DNA of 32,769 bases from Clostridia bacterium (lineage in GTDB: Bacteria; Bacillota_A; Clostridia; Oscillospirales; CAG-382), in assembly GCA_017517985.1 (NCBI GenBank), contig JAFWWX010000329.1, positions 1 through 32,769 on the forward strand, given 5' to 3'. The notes below the pieces were generated by a model. The model worked only from the letters and a program-made list of their open reading frames with translations. It made no database searches and was not told where the DNA came from. Each line of letters starts with the position of its first letter. Within the stretch, counting starts at the first letter, position 1. Below are positions 1 through 8,215 of the stretch, one piece after another. Made by a program: the position numbers and the translations under genes.

Positions 1-843
1 AATCGCATCAAGTCCGAGGTCATCAACCTCAAGCATACGAAGGGAGGCATCGGCAATAGCCTTTGTGATAACTCCGTTTCCCTTTACCTGTGCGTAATCA
101 CGCACACGCTTTAAGAATCTGTTTGCAATTCGGGGGGTACCGCGTGAGCGCTTCGCAATCTCCATTGCACCGTCATATTCTGCATTGATGCCAAGAATCT
201 GTGCGGAACGGGTGACAATACCGCAAAGCTCCTCGTCTGTGTACAGTTCAAGTCTTAAAAGATGACCGAATCTATCACGAAGGGGAGAGGTCAGCTGACC
301 TGCTCTTGTTGTAGCACCGATAAGGGTAAATCTTTTAAGCGGGAGTCGTATACTTCTTGCGCTGGGTCCCTTGCCCATAATAATATCAAGATTATAGTCT
401 TCCATGGCGGGGTATAGTATTTCTTCAATCTGACGTGACAGACGGTGTATTTCGTCAATAAACAGAATATCACCTTCGCCAAGATTGGTAAGAAGTGCCG
501 CAAGGTCACCCTGCTTTTCTATTGCAGGTCCTGAGGTGATTCTGATATTTACTCCCATTTCCGCTGCAATAATGGTTGCAAGTGTGGTTTTGCCGAGTCC
601 GGGAGGACCGTGAAGGAGAATGTGGTCAAGGCCCTCTCCACGCATTCTTGCAGCCTGCATTGAAATATTTAGTTTTTCTTTTACTTTTTCCTGACCGACG
701 TATTCATCAAGGGTTTTGGGACGAAGTGCATTTTCATTGTCTCCGCCCTCTCCGCTGTCCTCGTCAAGAAGACCGGAGGACACTATTCTGTTTTCAAAAT
801 CAAAATCTTCGTCGTCATACTGTGGTCTACTGCTCTTAATCAT
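1..843 (-). CDS. ruvB: RuvB Holliday junction branch-migration ATPase (3' end cut off)
   Basis: RuvB is the hexameric AAA+ motor that, loaded by RuvA, drives branch migration of Holliday junctions in recombinational repair. The 281 codons present show a Walker A motif GPPGLGKTT, Walker B FIDEIHRL and the sensor-like GATTRAG, followed by the start of the winged-helix part. The family is usually about 330-350 residues, so roughly the last 55-65 residues lie beyond the window edge. The ATG at 843 is preceded by a CCGGAGGA Shine-Dalgarno sequence. The gene is last in the leftward ruvC-ruvA-ruvB cluster, about 100 bp after ruvA. No frame break is seen. Confidence 0.97.
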   Translation of the reverse strand, partial: MIKSSRPQYDDEDFDFENRIVSSGLLDEDSGEGGDNENALRPKTLDEYVGQEKVKEKLNISMQAARMRGEGLDHILLHGPPGLGKTTLATIIAAEMGVNIRITSGPAIEKQGDLAALLTNLGEGDILFIDEIHRLSRQIEEILYPAMEDYNLDIIMGKGPSARSIRLPLKRFTLIGATTRAGQLTSPLRDRFGHLLRLELYTDEELCGIVTRSAQILGINAEYDGAMEIAKRSRGTPRIANRFLKRVRDYAQVKGNGVITKAIADASLRMLEVDDLGLDAI

Positions 844-946
844 TTTTCCTCCGGATATACAAATTTTTTATTTTTATAATTATCATACAGAACGATACAA
901 AGGTCGCTCCTAATGGTGTGTTTTGCAGGTGTTATGTTTGCTTGGC

Positions 947-1582
947 TTATTTCATCAACAACGCCAGAGCCTGTCTTATAATATCCTCAACGGTTGTACC
1001 GCTACACGCCTTAACCGCTTTTGTTGCCTCGCCTGTTGTGTATCCGAGGACGCAAAGTGCATCAATAGCCTCGGAAGAAACGGATGAGGGAACATATGCT
1101 GAAGCCGAGGGGGAAATACTGTCAAGAACATCTCCCGACATATCAAAGCCCTTTGCAACCTTGTCTTTGAGTTCAAGTATAATCTTCTGTGCGGTTTTAA
1201 GTCCCACACCGTTTGCACGGGATATTGCCTTTGCGTCATTTGCAGCACACGCCGCAACAAAACTTTCGACGGAATGTGCCGAAAGGATTGCCATAGCCGC
1301 CTTAGGACCGACACCTGAAACTGTTATAAGAAGCTTGAAAAGATTACATTCATTAAGGGAGTTAAATCCGAAAAGCTCAATTGAGTCCTCGCGTACCGCC
1401 TGATAGGTGTAAAGCTTGGTTTTTATACCCGATGCCGCACCGTCGGCTGTAATTCCGCCTCTTTTTATAAGTTCATCATAGGTTGTACCGCTTACAGACA
1501 GAAGATACCCAACGCCTGAACAGTCAATAACTGCCATATTCGGGGAAAGCTCCGTGAGCGTACCGTTGAGATAGTAATACAT
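947..1582 (-). CDS. ruvA: RuvA Holliday junction DNA-binding subunit
   Basis: RuvA (211 residues, near the usual 190-205) binds the four-way junction as a tetramer and recruits RuvB. The N-terminal OB-fold region (from MYYYLNGTL to about residue 65) is followed by two helix-hairpin-helix motifs, seen as VSGVGPKAA and ANGVGLKTA. The C-terminal RuvB-contacting domain is at about residues 150-211 and contains the typical ALCVLGY stretch. It lies 63 bp after ruvC and 103 bp before ruvB, in one transcription unit. Out-of-frame ORFs over the same DNA on both strands are shadows. Confidence 0.97.
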   Translation of the reverse strand: MYYYLNGTLTELSPNMAVIDCSGVGYLLSVSGTTYDELIKRGGITADGAASGIKTKLYTYQAVREDSIELFGFNSLNECNLFKLLITVSGVGPKAAMAILSAHSVESFVAACAANDAKAISRANGVGLKTAQKIILELKDKVAKGFDMSGDVLDSISPSASAYVPSSVSSEAIDALCVLGYTTGEATKAVKACSGTTVEDIIRQALALLMK

Positions 1583-1645
1583 AAATAAATCCTTTTCACA
1601 AATAAAAATTTATAAGGCTTATTATCCACAAATCTGGATTTGTAA

Positions 1646-2137
1646 TTATTTAATATTAAACAAAAGACTGCTTTGCGAATATCCGTGACAAATAGCCATT
1701 GCAAGAGCGTCCGCCGTGTCGTCCGGTTTTGGTGTTTCGCGAAGCTTTAAAATGTTTGTGACCATATACTGAATCTGCTGTTTTTCTGCTCTACCGTAGC
1801 CGGTAACTGCCTGCTTTACCTGAAGTGGTGTGTACTCAAAAATGGGAACACCGCACTTGTGGGCCGCAAGAAGTATAACGCCTCTTGCCTCACATACCGT
1901 AACTGCGGTTTTTCTGTTGTCATTAAAGAACAGTTCTTCAATTGATACAGCATCTGGTTTGTAGGTTTTGCAAAGCTCGGTAATGCCGTTATAAATTTCA
2001 AGAAGTCTTTCTTCAAGAGGCATTCCGGCAGGAGTGAGAACAGCACCGTAATCAATCACCCTGAAGGAGCCTTTTATATAGTCAAGTATACCAAAACCAA
2101 CCCTTGCAAGTCCCGGGTCTATTCCAAGTATAACCAC
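1646..2137 (-). CDS. ruvC: RuvC crossover junction endodeoxyribonuclease
   Basis: RuvC resolves Holliday junctions by paired nicking. The protein begins with the RNase H-fold signature ILGIDPGLARVGFG containing the first catalytic Asp. It continues with SIEELFF (catalytic Glu) and ends with DDTADALAMAICH (the C-terminal Asp pair). I chose the GTG at 2137 rather than the in-frame ATG at 2161. AGGAGG lies inside the longer ORF about 9 nt before this GTG, and the resulting start (MVILGIDPG) places the catalytic Asp at residue 6, as expected for the family. Length is then 163 residues. It is the first gene of the ruvCAB unit, behind a strong promoter at 2200-2228. Confidence 0.93.
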   Translation of the reverse strand: MVILGIDPGLARVGFGILDYIKGSFRVIDYGAVLTPAGMPLEERLLEIYNGITELCKTYKPDAVSIEELFFNDNRKTAVTVCEARGVILLAAHKCGVPIFEYTPLQVKQAVTGYGRAEKQQIQYMVTNILKLRETPKPDDTADALAMAICHGYSQSSLLFNIK

Positions 2138-2199
2138 GACCGTCAGCCTCCTTTTCTCCAATATGGAATAATTATGCTATTTTATTACTCCATTATAAT

Positions 2200-2228
2200 A
2201 TAATACCATACAAAAATGATAAAGTCAA
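2200..2228 (-). promoter_or_regulatory. Sigma-A-type promoter for ruvCAB
   Basis: On the minus strand TTGACT (2228-2223) is separated by exactly 17 bp from TATTAT (2205-2200), about 63 bp upstream of the ruvC GTG. This is close to consensus. The oppositely directed promoter of the next operon lies about 140 bp away, so the region 2138-2436 is a divergent regulatory region. No obvious SOS box was recognised by eye. Confidence 0.75.
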
Positions 2229-2370
2229 GAGCGAGTTATTAATGTTTACAGTATACACCGGAAAATGACAATTGTTCCCAATGGCGTGAATTTACGGCAA
2301 ATCTTCCGGATGTTTAAAGCTGATTTATTATGAAAATTTACTTAATGTTTATATATACCTGAAAATCCCC

Positions 2371-2399
2371 TTGATTTGTTAAAAAAAACGGTGTATAAT
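2371..2399 (+). promoter_or_regulatory. Sigma-A-type promoter for the DUF1858-trmK operon
   Basis: TTGATT (2371-2376), a 17-bp spacer and a perfect TATAAT (2394-2399) lie 37 bp before the ATG at 2437. An A-rich tract runs through the spacer. It is the only strong promoter seen before the long rightward gene run. Confidence 0.8.
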
Positions 2400-2436
2400 A
2401 TACAAGTAACATTATTTTTGAAAGGATATTATTACA

Positions 2437-2640
2437 ATGACAGAGATAACAAAAGAAACAATAATCGGGGATATTCTTGATGCTCACGCTGACTGTGCAC
2501 CTTACTTTCTTGAAATCGGAATGCACTGCCTCGGCTGTCCCTGCTCAAGAGGAGAAACAATTGAAGAAGCCTGCAATGTTCACGGAACAGATGCCGATGA
2601 ACTTGTAAAGAAGCTCAATGAGCATATTGGAAAAAAGTAA
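2437..2640 (+). CDS. DUF1858 / hybrid-cluster-associated redox disulfide protein
   Basis: A 67-residue cytoplasmic protein with the motif CLGCPCSRGETIEEAC at about residues 31-46. This is typical of the DUF1858 family (also called prismane or hybrid-cluster-protein-associated redox disulfide domain). In this family the conserved cysteines are thought to form a redox-active disulfide; no partner enzyme is encoded nearby. GAAAGGATA precedes the ATG at good distance. It is the first gene after the promoter at 2371-2399, and its last 23 bases overlap the trmK start, suggesting translational coupling. Confidence 0.85.
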   Translation: MTEITKETIIGDILDAHADCAPYFLEIGMHCLGCPCSRGETIEEACNVHGTDADELVKKLNEHIGKK

Positions 2641-3373
2641 TAGAAACGGCATAGAGAAAAGAATCCGTGTCGGAAAAAGACTTTTGGCGGCGGCAGAATA
2701 TGTCGCCGTTTCGTCTGCGGTAGGCAGTAACGGCGAAAAAGTGTGTGCTGACATCGGCTGTGACCACGGATATTTGTCAATACACCTTGTTGAAAAGGGG
2801 ATATGTGACAAAGTCTATGCCTGTGATGTAAATGAAAAACCGATTAATACTGCAAGAAACAATATCCGCCAGAGGGACGGCAAAGACGGCAAACTGTCCG
2901 AAAAAATAGAACTTCGGCTTACTGACGGACTTTCGGGACTTACAGACCTTGGAATAAATCATATAATAATCTGCGGTATGGGCGGAGAGCTTATAGCGCA
3001 GATTATAGATAAAGGCAGTACATTTTGGAAAACCGGAATTAAATTCATACTTCAGCCGATGTCCGGCGAAATGGAGCTAAGAGAATGGCTTTGCGATAAT
3101 GGCTTTGAAATTGAGGACGAAACACTGCTTCGGGACTGCGGGAGAATATATACGGTTATGTGCGTTGTTTATACAGGAGAAAAGAGCAGTTTTTCCCCGT
3201 CTGAGTTTATGCTTGGAAAGCATAACATACAAAAGGGAACAGAGCTTCTTTATGAGCTTTGCGAAAGAAAACTTGTTCACGCAAAAAATCTTCTAAAGCA
3301 ACCGGAGTACACGGAAAGGGATATACTTCTTGAAAAGGAACTATCTGCTATTCTCGAATCTTTTGAAAGGTAA
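2618..3373 (+). CDS. trmK: tRNA (adenine(22)-N1)-methyltransferase TrmK
   Basis: TrmK methylates N1 of A22 in the D-loop of some bacterial tRNAs. The 251-residue protein has the family start (KRLLAAAEYV), the SAM-binding loop ADIGCDHGYL and the ACDVN segment. NHIIICGMGGELI corresponds to the catalytic GMGG region, and LQPMSGEMELREWL follows it. These are diagnostic of the TrmK (COG2384) family. The ATG lies inside the 3' end of the previous gene. No in-frame alternative start lies closer to the conserved core. It is followed 12 bp later by a Nif3-like gene, a very common pairing in Firmicutes. Confidence 0.93.
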   Translation: MSILEKSNRNGIEKRIRVGKRLLAAAEYVAVSSAVGSNGEKVCADIGCDHGYLSIHLVEKGICDKVYACDVNEKPINTARNNIRQRDGKDGKLSEKIELRLTDGLSGLTDLGINHIIICGMGGELIAQIIDKGSTFWKTGIKFILQPMSGEMELREWLCDNGFEIEDETLLRDCGRIYTVMCVVYTGEKSSFSPSEFMLGKHNIQKGTELLYELCERKLVHAKNLLKQPEYTERDILLEKELSAILESFER

Positions 3374-3385
3374 AAGGAATAATTT

Positions 3386-4141
3386 ATGGCAACAGTAAGA
3401 GAAATAGATGCGTTTGTTACAGAGCTTGCGCCGTCTTGTTTGTCTGAAGACTGGGATAATGACGGAGTAATGCTGTGCGGAAACCCTGACGGTATTGTTA
3501 AAAGAGCCGTTGTGTGTCTTGAGGTTGGAATTGACGCTGTAAAGTATGCAGAAGAAACCGGTGCAAACCTTATTATTACACACCATCCGTTTATTTTCAG
3601 GGCAATGAAAAATGTAAAAGGTGAAAAGTATACCGAACTTCAGCTCCTTATGAAAAACGATATTTCTGTGCTTTCGTATCATACAAGGTACGATAAGTCA
3701 AAGGGTGGTGTCAATGACATTCTGGCAGAATCTCTCGGACTTTCAGATATATGCTCCTGCGGTGAATTTTTGCGTGTAGGCGAGCTTGATGATGAAATGT
3801 CAGGTGAGGATTTTGCAGAATATCTGCGTACAAAACTCGGCTGTGGTATAATGAAAGCATATTTTGAGAAAGATACGAAAATAAAGAAAGTGGCAGTATG
3901 CGGTGGCGCAGGCAAGGAGTTTTTGGCACAGGTCCAAGGACTTGCCGAAGCATATGTCAGTGCCGATTTCTCCCACGAAACCTTTAGAGAGGCAAGAGCA
4001 TACGGAGTTGCAGTTTTTGATGCAGGTCATTACTTTACGGAAAATCCTGCTGCAAAAAAGCTAAAAGAACTTTTGAAAGAAAACTTTGCAGATGTCGCTT
4101 TTGATTTTTACGATGTAAAAAGTCCGTTTTTTACGATTTGA
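3386..4141 (+). CDS. Nif3-like dinuclear metal center protein
   Basis: This belongs to the NIF3/YbgI/YqfO family of hexameric proteins with a two-metal centre; its cellular role is not settled, although some members are annotated as GTP cyclohydrolase 1 type 2. Visible metal-ligand motifs are ITHHPFIF (about residues 64-71), SYHTRYD (about 96-102) and the C-terminal DAGHYFTE (about 211-218). At 251 residues it is the short form, without the PII-like insert found in YqfO of about 370 residues. The HTNxD motif usual in this family reads HTRYD here. It sits 12 bp after trmK with AAAGGAA upstream. Confidence 0.9.
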   Translation: MATVREIDAFVTELAPSCLSEDWDNDGVMLCGNPDGIVKRAVVCLEVGIDAVKYAEETGANLIITHHPFIFRAMKNVKGEKYTELQLLMKNDISVLSYHTRYDKSKGGVNDILAESLGLSDICSCGEFLRVGELDDEMSGEDFAEYLRTKLGCGIMKAYFEKDTKIKKVAVCGGAGKEFLAQVQGLAEAYVSADFSHETFREARAYGVAVFDAGHYFTENPAAKKLKELLKENFADVAFDFYDVKSPFFTI

Positions 4142-4186
4142 TAAAAGATAGTCAATAAAAAATAATTTTAAGTACCGGAGGATAAG

Positions 4187-6004
4187 ATGCCCTTTGATGC
4201 AGGTCTTACCGCCGCGGTGACAAAGGAAATATCTGATGTTGCTGTCGGTGCAAGAATAGATAAAATATATCAGCCCGAAAAGGACATAGTGGTTCTTGCC
4301 CTTAAATGTGGAACGGAATACAAAAAACTTCTTTTATCGGCTGTTGCGGGAATGTCGCGTTTTGGCTTTACTGAGGGTGATAGAGAAAATCCTGCCTCGC
4401 CGCCTATGTTTTGCATGCTTCTTCGCAAGCACCTTGTGGGCGGACATATAATGTTTGTAAAACAGCTCGGCTTTGAAAGAGCAGTTGAAATAGGAATCAG
4501 CTCCCACGATGAAATGGGTTTCAAATCAGAAAAATCTCTCGTTGTGGAAATTATGGGTACCTACAGTAATATTATCCTGCTTGACGAGAAAAGAAAAGTG
4601 CTTTCAGCTATACGCTATGTGGACCTTTCCGTAAAGGCAAAAAGACAGATTCTTCCGGGCTTTTTATATGAACTTCCTCCGGTGCAGGAGGGAAAACTTG
4701 ACACTCTTGTTGTGTCAAAAGAGGAATTTCTTTCAAAGCTTGAGGCGGATATCCGTGAGGGCTTTGGAGAAAATGCAATTGATAAATACCTGATAGCAAA
4801 CTATAGGGGGCTGTCACCTCTTATTGCAAGAGAAATTTCCTACAGAGCGTCAAAACAGACCAGTTGCAGTCTTATAGCCTGTGACAGTGAGAAACTGTGG
4901 TTTTATTTCAACGAAATATACGGCAAGGTAGCAGATGGAGTTTTTGAACCGTATATACTGTATGATAAAGATAAAAAACCTCTTGAATATTCTTTCTGCG
5001 AAATACGACAGTACGGTCTTTCGGCTATATGCGTAAAGTGTGAATCCTTCGGGGAACTGCTTGATAAATTCTGCTTTGAAAAGGATAAAAACGAGAGCAT
5101 AAAGCGTAAAAGCCAGGATATATTAAGGCTTTTATCCTCTGCAAGTGCAAGGATAACAAAGAAAATATCCCTGCAGGAAAAGGACCTTGCAGAATGTTCC
5201 GGCAGAGATAAGCTGAAACTTTACGGAGACCTTATAACAGCATATATGTATATGCTTAAAAAAGGCGATTCTATTGCAAAGCTTGTGGATTACAATGATT
5301 ACGATGAAGATGGCAACGGAAAAGAAGTGGAAGTTCCGCTTGAAATAAATCTTACCCCAGCTCAGAATGCGCAAAAATACTATAAACAGTATGCAAAGGC
5401 AAAGACCCGTGAGGTTCAGCTGACAGCACAAATAAAGTCCGGAAGACAGGAAGTGGAATATATAGACACAATCTTTGAAAGCTTAACACGCGCCGAGGGT
5501 GAAAAGGATATAGCGGAAATCCGCGAGGAGCTTGCAATAAGTGGTTATGGTAAGAAGCTTGAAGCTATGTTCGGCTCACGCACAAAGTCAAAAAATGCAA
5601 GAAAACATAAGATGAAGAAAACCTATGACCTTCTTGAGTTTACATCAAGTGGCGGTTACAGAATTCTCTGTGGTAAAAATAATCTTCAGAATGACTACCT
5701 TACCTGCGAGATAGCGGATAAATTTGATATGTGGTTTCATGTTAAAGGTATGCCCGGTTCTCATACCGTACTGTTCTGCGGCAAAGAAGAGCCGTCAGCC
5801 GAAGATTATACCGAGGCTGCGACAATTGCGGCGTTTTATTCAAAGGGTAAGGATATGCCCGGCGTTCCGGTTGACTATACAAGAATAAAGAATGTGAAAA
5901 AGCCGTCAGGAGCAAAGCCGGGATATGTAATATACGAAACAAACTATACAGCATATGTTACGGCAGACGAGGAAATTGTAAAGAAACTCAGAAGCAGAAA
6001 GTAA
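4187..6004 (+). CDS. rqcH: RqcH / NFACT-family ribosome quality control factor
   Basis: The bacterial Rqc2 homologue binds stalled 50S-peptidyl-tRNA complexes and adds C-terminal alanine tails that mark nascent chains for degradation. The 605-residue protein starts with the NFACT-N signature (MPFDAGLTAAVTKEI, then RIDKIYQPEKD). Charged coiled-coil segments lie at about residues 290-440. It ends with the NFACT-R domain carrying DMWFHVKGMPGSHTVL at about residues 512-527. Older databases call this family fibronectin-binding protein FbpA; the ribosome role is known from Bacillus subtilis RqcH. ACCGGAGGAT is placed well before the ATG. Confidence 0.93.
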   Translation: MPFDAGLTAAVTKEISDVAVGARIDKIYQPEKDIVVLALKCGTEYKKLLLSAVAGMSRFGFTEGDRENPASPPMFCMLLRKHLVGGHIMFVKQLGFERAVEIGISSHDEMGFKSEKSLVVEIMGTYSNIILLDEKRKVLSAIRYVDLSVKAKRQILPGFLYELPPVQEGKLDTLVVSKEEFLSKLEADIREGFGENAIDKYLIANYRGLSPLIAREISYRASKQTSCSLIACDSEKLWFYFNEIYGKVADGVFEPYILYDKDKKPLEYSFCEIRQYGLSAICVKCESFGELLDKFCFEKDKNESIKRKSQDILRLLSSASARITKKISLQEKDLAECSGRDKLKLYGDLITAYMYMLKKGDSIAKLVDYNDYDEDGNGKEVEVPLEINLTPAQNAQKYYKQYAKAKTREVQLTAQIKSGRQEVEYIDTIFESLTRAEGEKDIAEIREELAISGYGKKLEAMFGSRTKSKNARKHKMKKTYDLLEFTSSGGYRILCGKNNLQNDYLTCEIADKFDMWFHVKGMPGSHTVLFCGKEEPSAEDYTEAATIAAFYSKGKDMPGVPVDYTRIKNVKKPSGAKPGYVIYETNYTAYVTADEEIVKKLRSRK

Positions 6005-6005
6005 G

Positions 6006-6188
6006 ATGGGAAATATGGAAAACGCAGAATATAAAGTAAAAAGAATAGACGGCGATTACGCCATACTCATAAGAACAGATGACGGAACAGCAGATGAAAT
6101 ACTTGTTGCCAGAGCGCTTTTGCCCGATGCGATTGATGAGGGGACAGAGCTTATTTATGAGTATCTGTCATACAGTATAAAAGAGTAA
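6006..6188 (+). CDS. Small DUF3006-like protein
   Basis: A 60-residue soluble protein whose core (VKRIDGDYAILIRTDDG, then the LLPDAIDEG segment) resembles the DUF3006 family of small beta-rich proteins of unknown function. It starts 1 nt after the rqcH stop codon, so it is probably translationally coupled. An in-frame ATG at 6015 is an equally good start. No ligand-binding or catalytic residues can be pointed to. Confidence 0.65.
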   Translation: MGNMENAEYKVKRIDGDYAILIRTDDGTADEILVARALLPDAIDEGTELIYEYLSYSIKE

Positions 6189-6219
6189 AGTTTTCATTTG
6201 GGAAAGGAATTCCAAAGTT

Positions 6220-7203
6220 ATGAAATACATAGCTGTGGACTTTGAGTGGAATCAAGCACAGCACTCAAAGCAAACAAAAATTCTCGATGACGGCAAGCGT
6301 TTTTCGGGAGAAATAATTCAGGTCGGAGCTGTGAAGCTTGCGGAAACACTTGAGATTGAGAGTGTTTTCAAAAGCGAGATAAAACCCAAAATTTATAAAA
6401 AAATGAACAGCAAGGTTTCCGAGCTTACGGGTATTACCGGAGAGATGCTTGAAAACGCACCGGGATTTTCAGATTTTCTGACAAGATTTATAGAGTGGTG
6501 CGAGCCGGATGCAATATTTTTCACCTGGGGAATAGACGATATAAGAATCCTTCGTCAAAATTGCCAGGTGAACGGTGAAAAATCCGACTTTTTTAAAACC
6601 TGGTATAATCTGCAGGTGTTCTTCAATATGCAGACGGATACCGGAACAAATCAGAAATCCCTTGCAAGTGCCGTTGAATATTTCAATATTGAAAACACAC
6701 TAAAGGCTCACGATGCGCTTAATGACGCTTACTATACAGCAATGATAGCAAAAAAACTGGATATAAAAAAGGGTATTGAAGAATATCCGGGAGCAAAATG
6801 TGCCCTTTGCGGAAGTGATAAGGGCAAAACTATATTCAGCGGTATAAAAAGCAGACGAGCAGCAATTTCAAATCGTGAAATATGCGGTCCAAGATGTCCT
6901 GTATGTGATGAAAAATTTTCTGAAATCGCTCCCTTTGTCAGAGCAAACAGATTTAAGTATCTAAGTCTTGCAAAATGCACAAATCACGGAGAATTTATCG
7001 TGAAGCTCAGACTTTCCGATAACAAGGAGCCTACAAAAAATGTAACAGTTTACAGAACTGTTAGAGAATGTAAAGAGGGGGACAGGGAGGTATATGACCT
7101 TCTCGTTCTCAAGGAGCTTGAAAGGAAGATTGGAAAAGACCGCAAAAATGCGGAAAAAATACAGCATAGCAGAACGGCAGAAGGAGAAAAAAATGAATCT
7201 TGA
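6220..7203 (+). CDS. DEDDh 3'-5' exonuclease with C-terminal zinc-ribbon region
   Basis: The N-terminal about 185 residues form an exonuclease of the DnaQ/KapD-like DEDDh type. Exo I is DFEWN (Asp7 and Glu9), Exo II lies around WGIDD, and Exo III is HDALNDAYYT (His and Asp). This fold removes nucleotides from RNA or DNA 3' ends with two metal ions. The C-terminal about 140 residues add two CxxC pairs (CALCG and CPVCD) and a later CTNHGE, suggesting a bound zinc that could help recognise RNA. The substrate is unknown. GGAAAGGAA precedes the ATG. Its last 11 bases overlap the next gene. Confidence 0.88.
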   Translation: MKYIAVDFEWNQAQHSKQTKILDDGKRFSGEIIQVGAVKLAETLEIESVFKSEIKPKIYKKMNSKVSELTGITGEMLENAPGFSDFLTRFIEWCEPDAIFFTWGIDDIRILRQNCQVNGEKSDFFKTWYNLQVFFNMQTDTGTNQKSLASAVEYFNIENTLKAHDALNDAYYTAMIAKKLDIKKGIEEYPGAKCALCGSDKGKTIFSGIKSRRAAISNREICGPRCPVCDEKFSEIAPFVRANRFKYLSLAKCTNHGEFIVKLRLSDNKEPTKNVTVYRTVRECKEGDREVYDLLVLKELERKIGKDRKNAEKIQHSRTAEGEKNES

Positions 7204-8200
7204 GGAAATTATGATAACACCCCCTTTTATTTTGGTTATGTTCCTTGTGGGACTAGTTCTTATTATTAAGGGTGGTGACTGGTTTGTTGATGCGGCAAGC
7301 TGGTTTGCGGAAGTTTTCGGTATTCCGAAATTTCTAATTGGCGCTACGATAGTGAGTATTGCAACAACACTTCCGGAGCTTACTACATCTGTGTTTGCGA
7401 CGGTTGGCGGCTCTGTTGATATTGCCGCAGGTAATGCAATAGGCTCTGTAACCGCAAACATGGCACTGATTATGGCGCTTACCGTTGTGTTTCTTCCGGC
7501 GGTTGTGGAAAGAAAAAGCTATGCACAAAAGACATTGCTTATGATTCTCTCCTGCGTAGTTCTCCTTATAGGTAGTCTTTCCGGTTATCTTGGTCTTGTT
7601 CCAACATTTATTCTTCTTGCAATTTTCGGCTATTACACATACGGAAGTATAGTTGACGCAAAGAAGTCTATGGCAGATTCCGCAGGGGATGAAAGACCAC
7701 ATATGACAAGCAAGGCTCTTACTTCAAATATCATAAAGTTTGTCGTGGGTACATTGGGGATAGTTCTCGGTGCAAAATTACTCGTGGATTACGGACAGGA
7801 GCTTGCACGGATTATCGGAATTTCCGAGGGTGTTATCGGTGTTACCGTAATTGCCGTTGGAACATCCCTTCCTGAACTTGTTACTGCAATAACTGCTATT
7901 CGCAAAAAGGAAACAGCACTTTCTGTAGGAAATATTATCGGTGCAAACATTATTGACCTTACTGTAATTCTTCCGGTTTGTTCACTTATTTCGGGAGGTA
8001 GGCTTGTAGTTCCGAAAGCGTCGTATGCGCTTGACTTACCTGTAACTCTTATTGTTATGGCAGTCGCAGTGATTCCAACAATATTTGCAGGAAAGTACAG
8101 AAAATGGCAAGGTGCGGTTATGCTTGCAATATATGCAGGATACCTGTTTGTAAGATGTGCTATGCCGGAAGTTGACAGCATATTAAAAATATTCGGCTGA
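7193..8200 (+). CDS. Sodium/calcium exchanger-type antiporter (CaCA family)
   Basis: An integral membrane cation antiporter of the YrbG-like CaCA family, expected to expel Ca2+ in exchange for Na+ or H+. Both alpha repeats are visible: the first around ATTLPELTTS and GNAIGSVTANMAL (about residues 50-95), the second around GTSLPELVTA and GNIIGANIIDL (about 220-265). These carry the conserved acidic residues that bind the cation. About ten hydrophobic segments span 335 residues. I start at ATG 7193 because GGAG lies 8 nt upstream; the longer in-frame ORF from 7094 would add a charged, out-of-place N-terminus inside the exonuclease gene. Confidence 0.93.
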   Translation: MNLEEIMITPPFILVMFLVGLVLIIKGGDWFVDAASWFAEVFGIPKFLIGATIVSIATTLPELTTSVFATVGGSVDIAAGNAIGSVTANMALIMALTVVFLPAVVERKSYAQKTLLMILSCVVLLIGSLSGYLGLVPTFILLAIFGYYTYGSIVDAKKSMADSAGDERPHMTSKALTSNIIKFVVGTLGIVLGAKLLVDYGQELARIIGISEGVIGVTVIAVGTSLPELVTAITAIRKKETALSVGNIIGANIIDLTVILPVCSLISGGRLVVPKASYALDLPVTLIVMAVAVIPTIFAGKYRKWQGAVMLAIYAGYLFVRCAMPEVDSILKIFG

Positions 8201-8215
8201 TATTAAAAGGTGATA

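Noticed and set aside
918..1403. Rightward 161-codon ORF over ruvA
   Set aside because: Antisense shadow of a clearly assigned RuvA gene.
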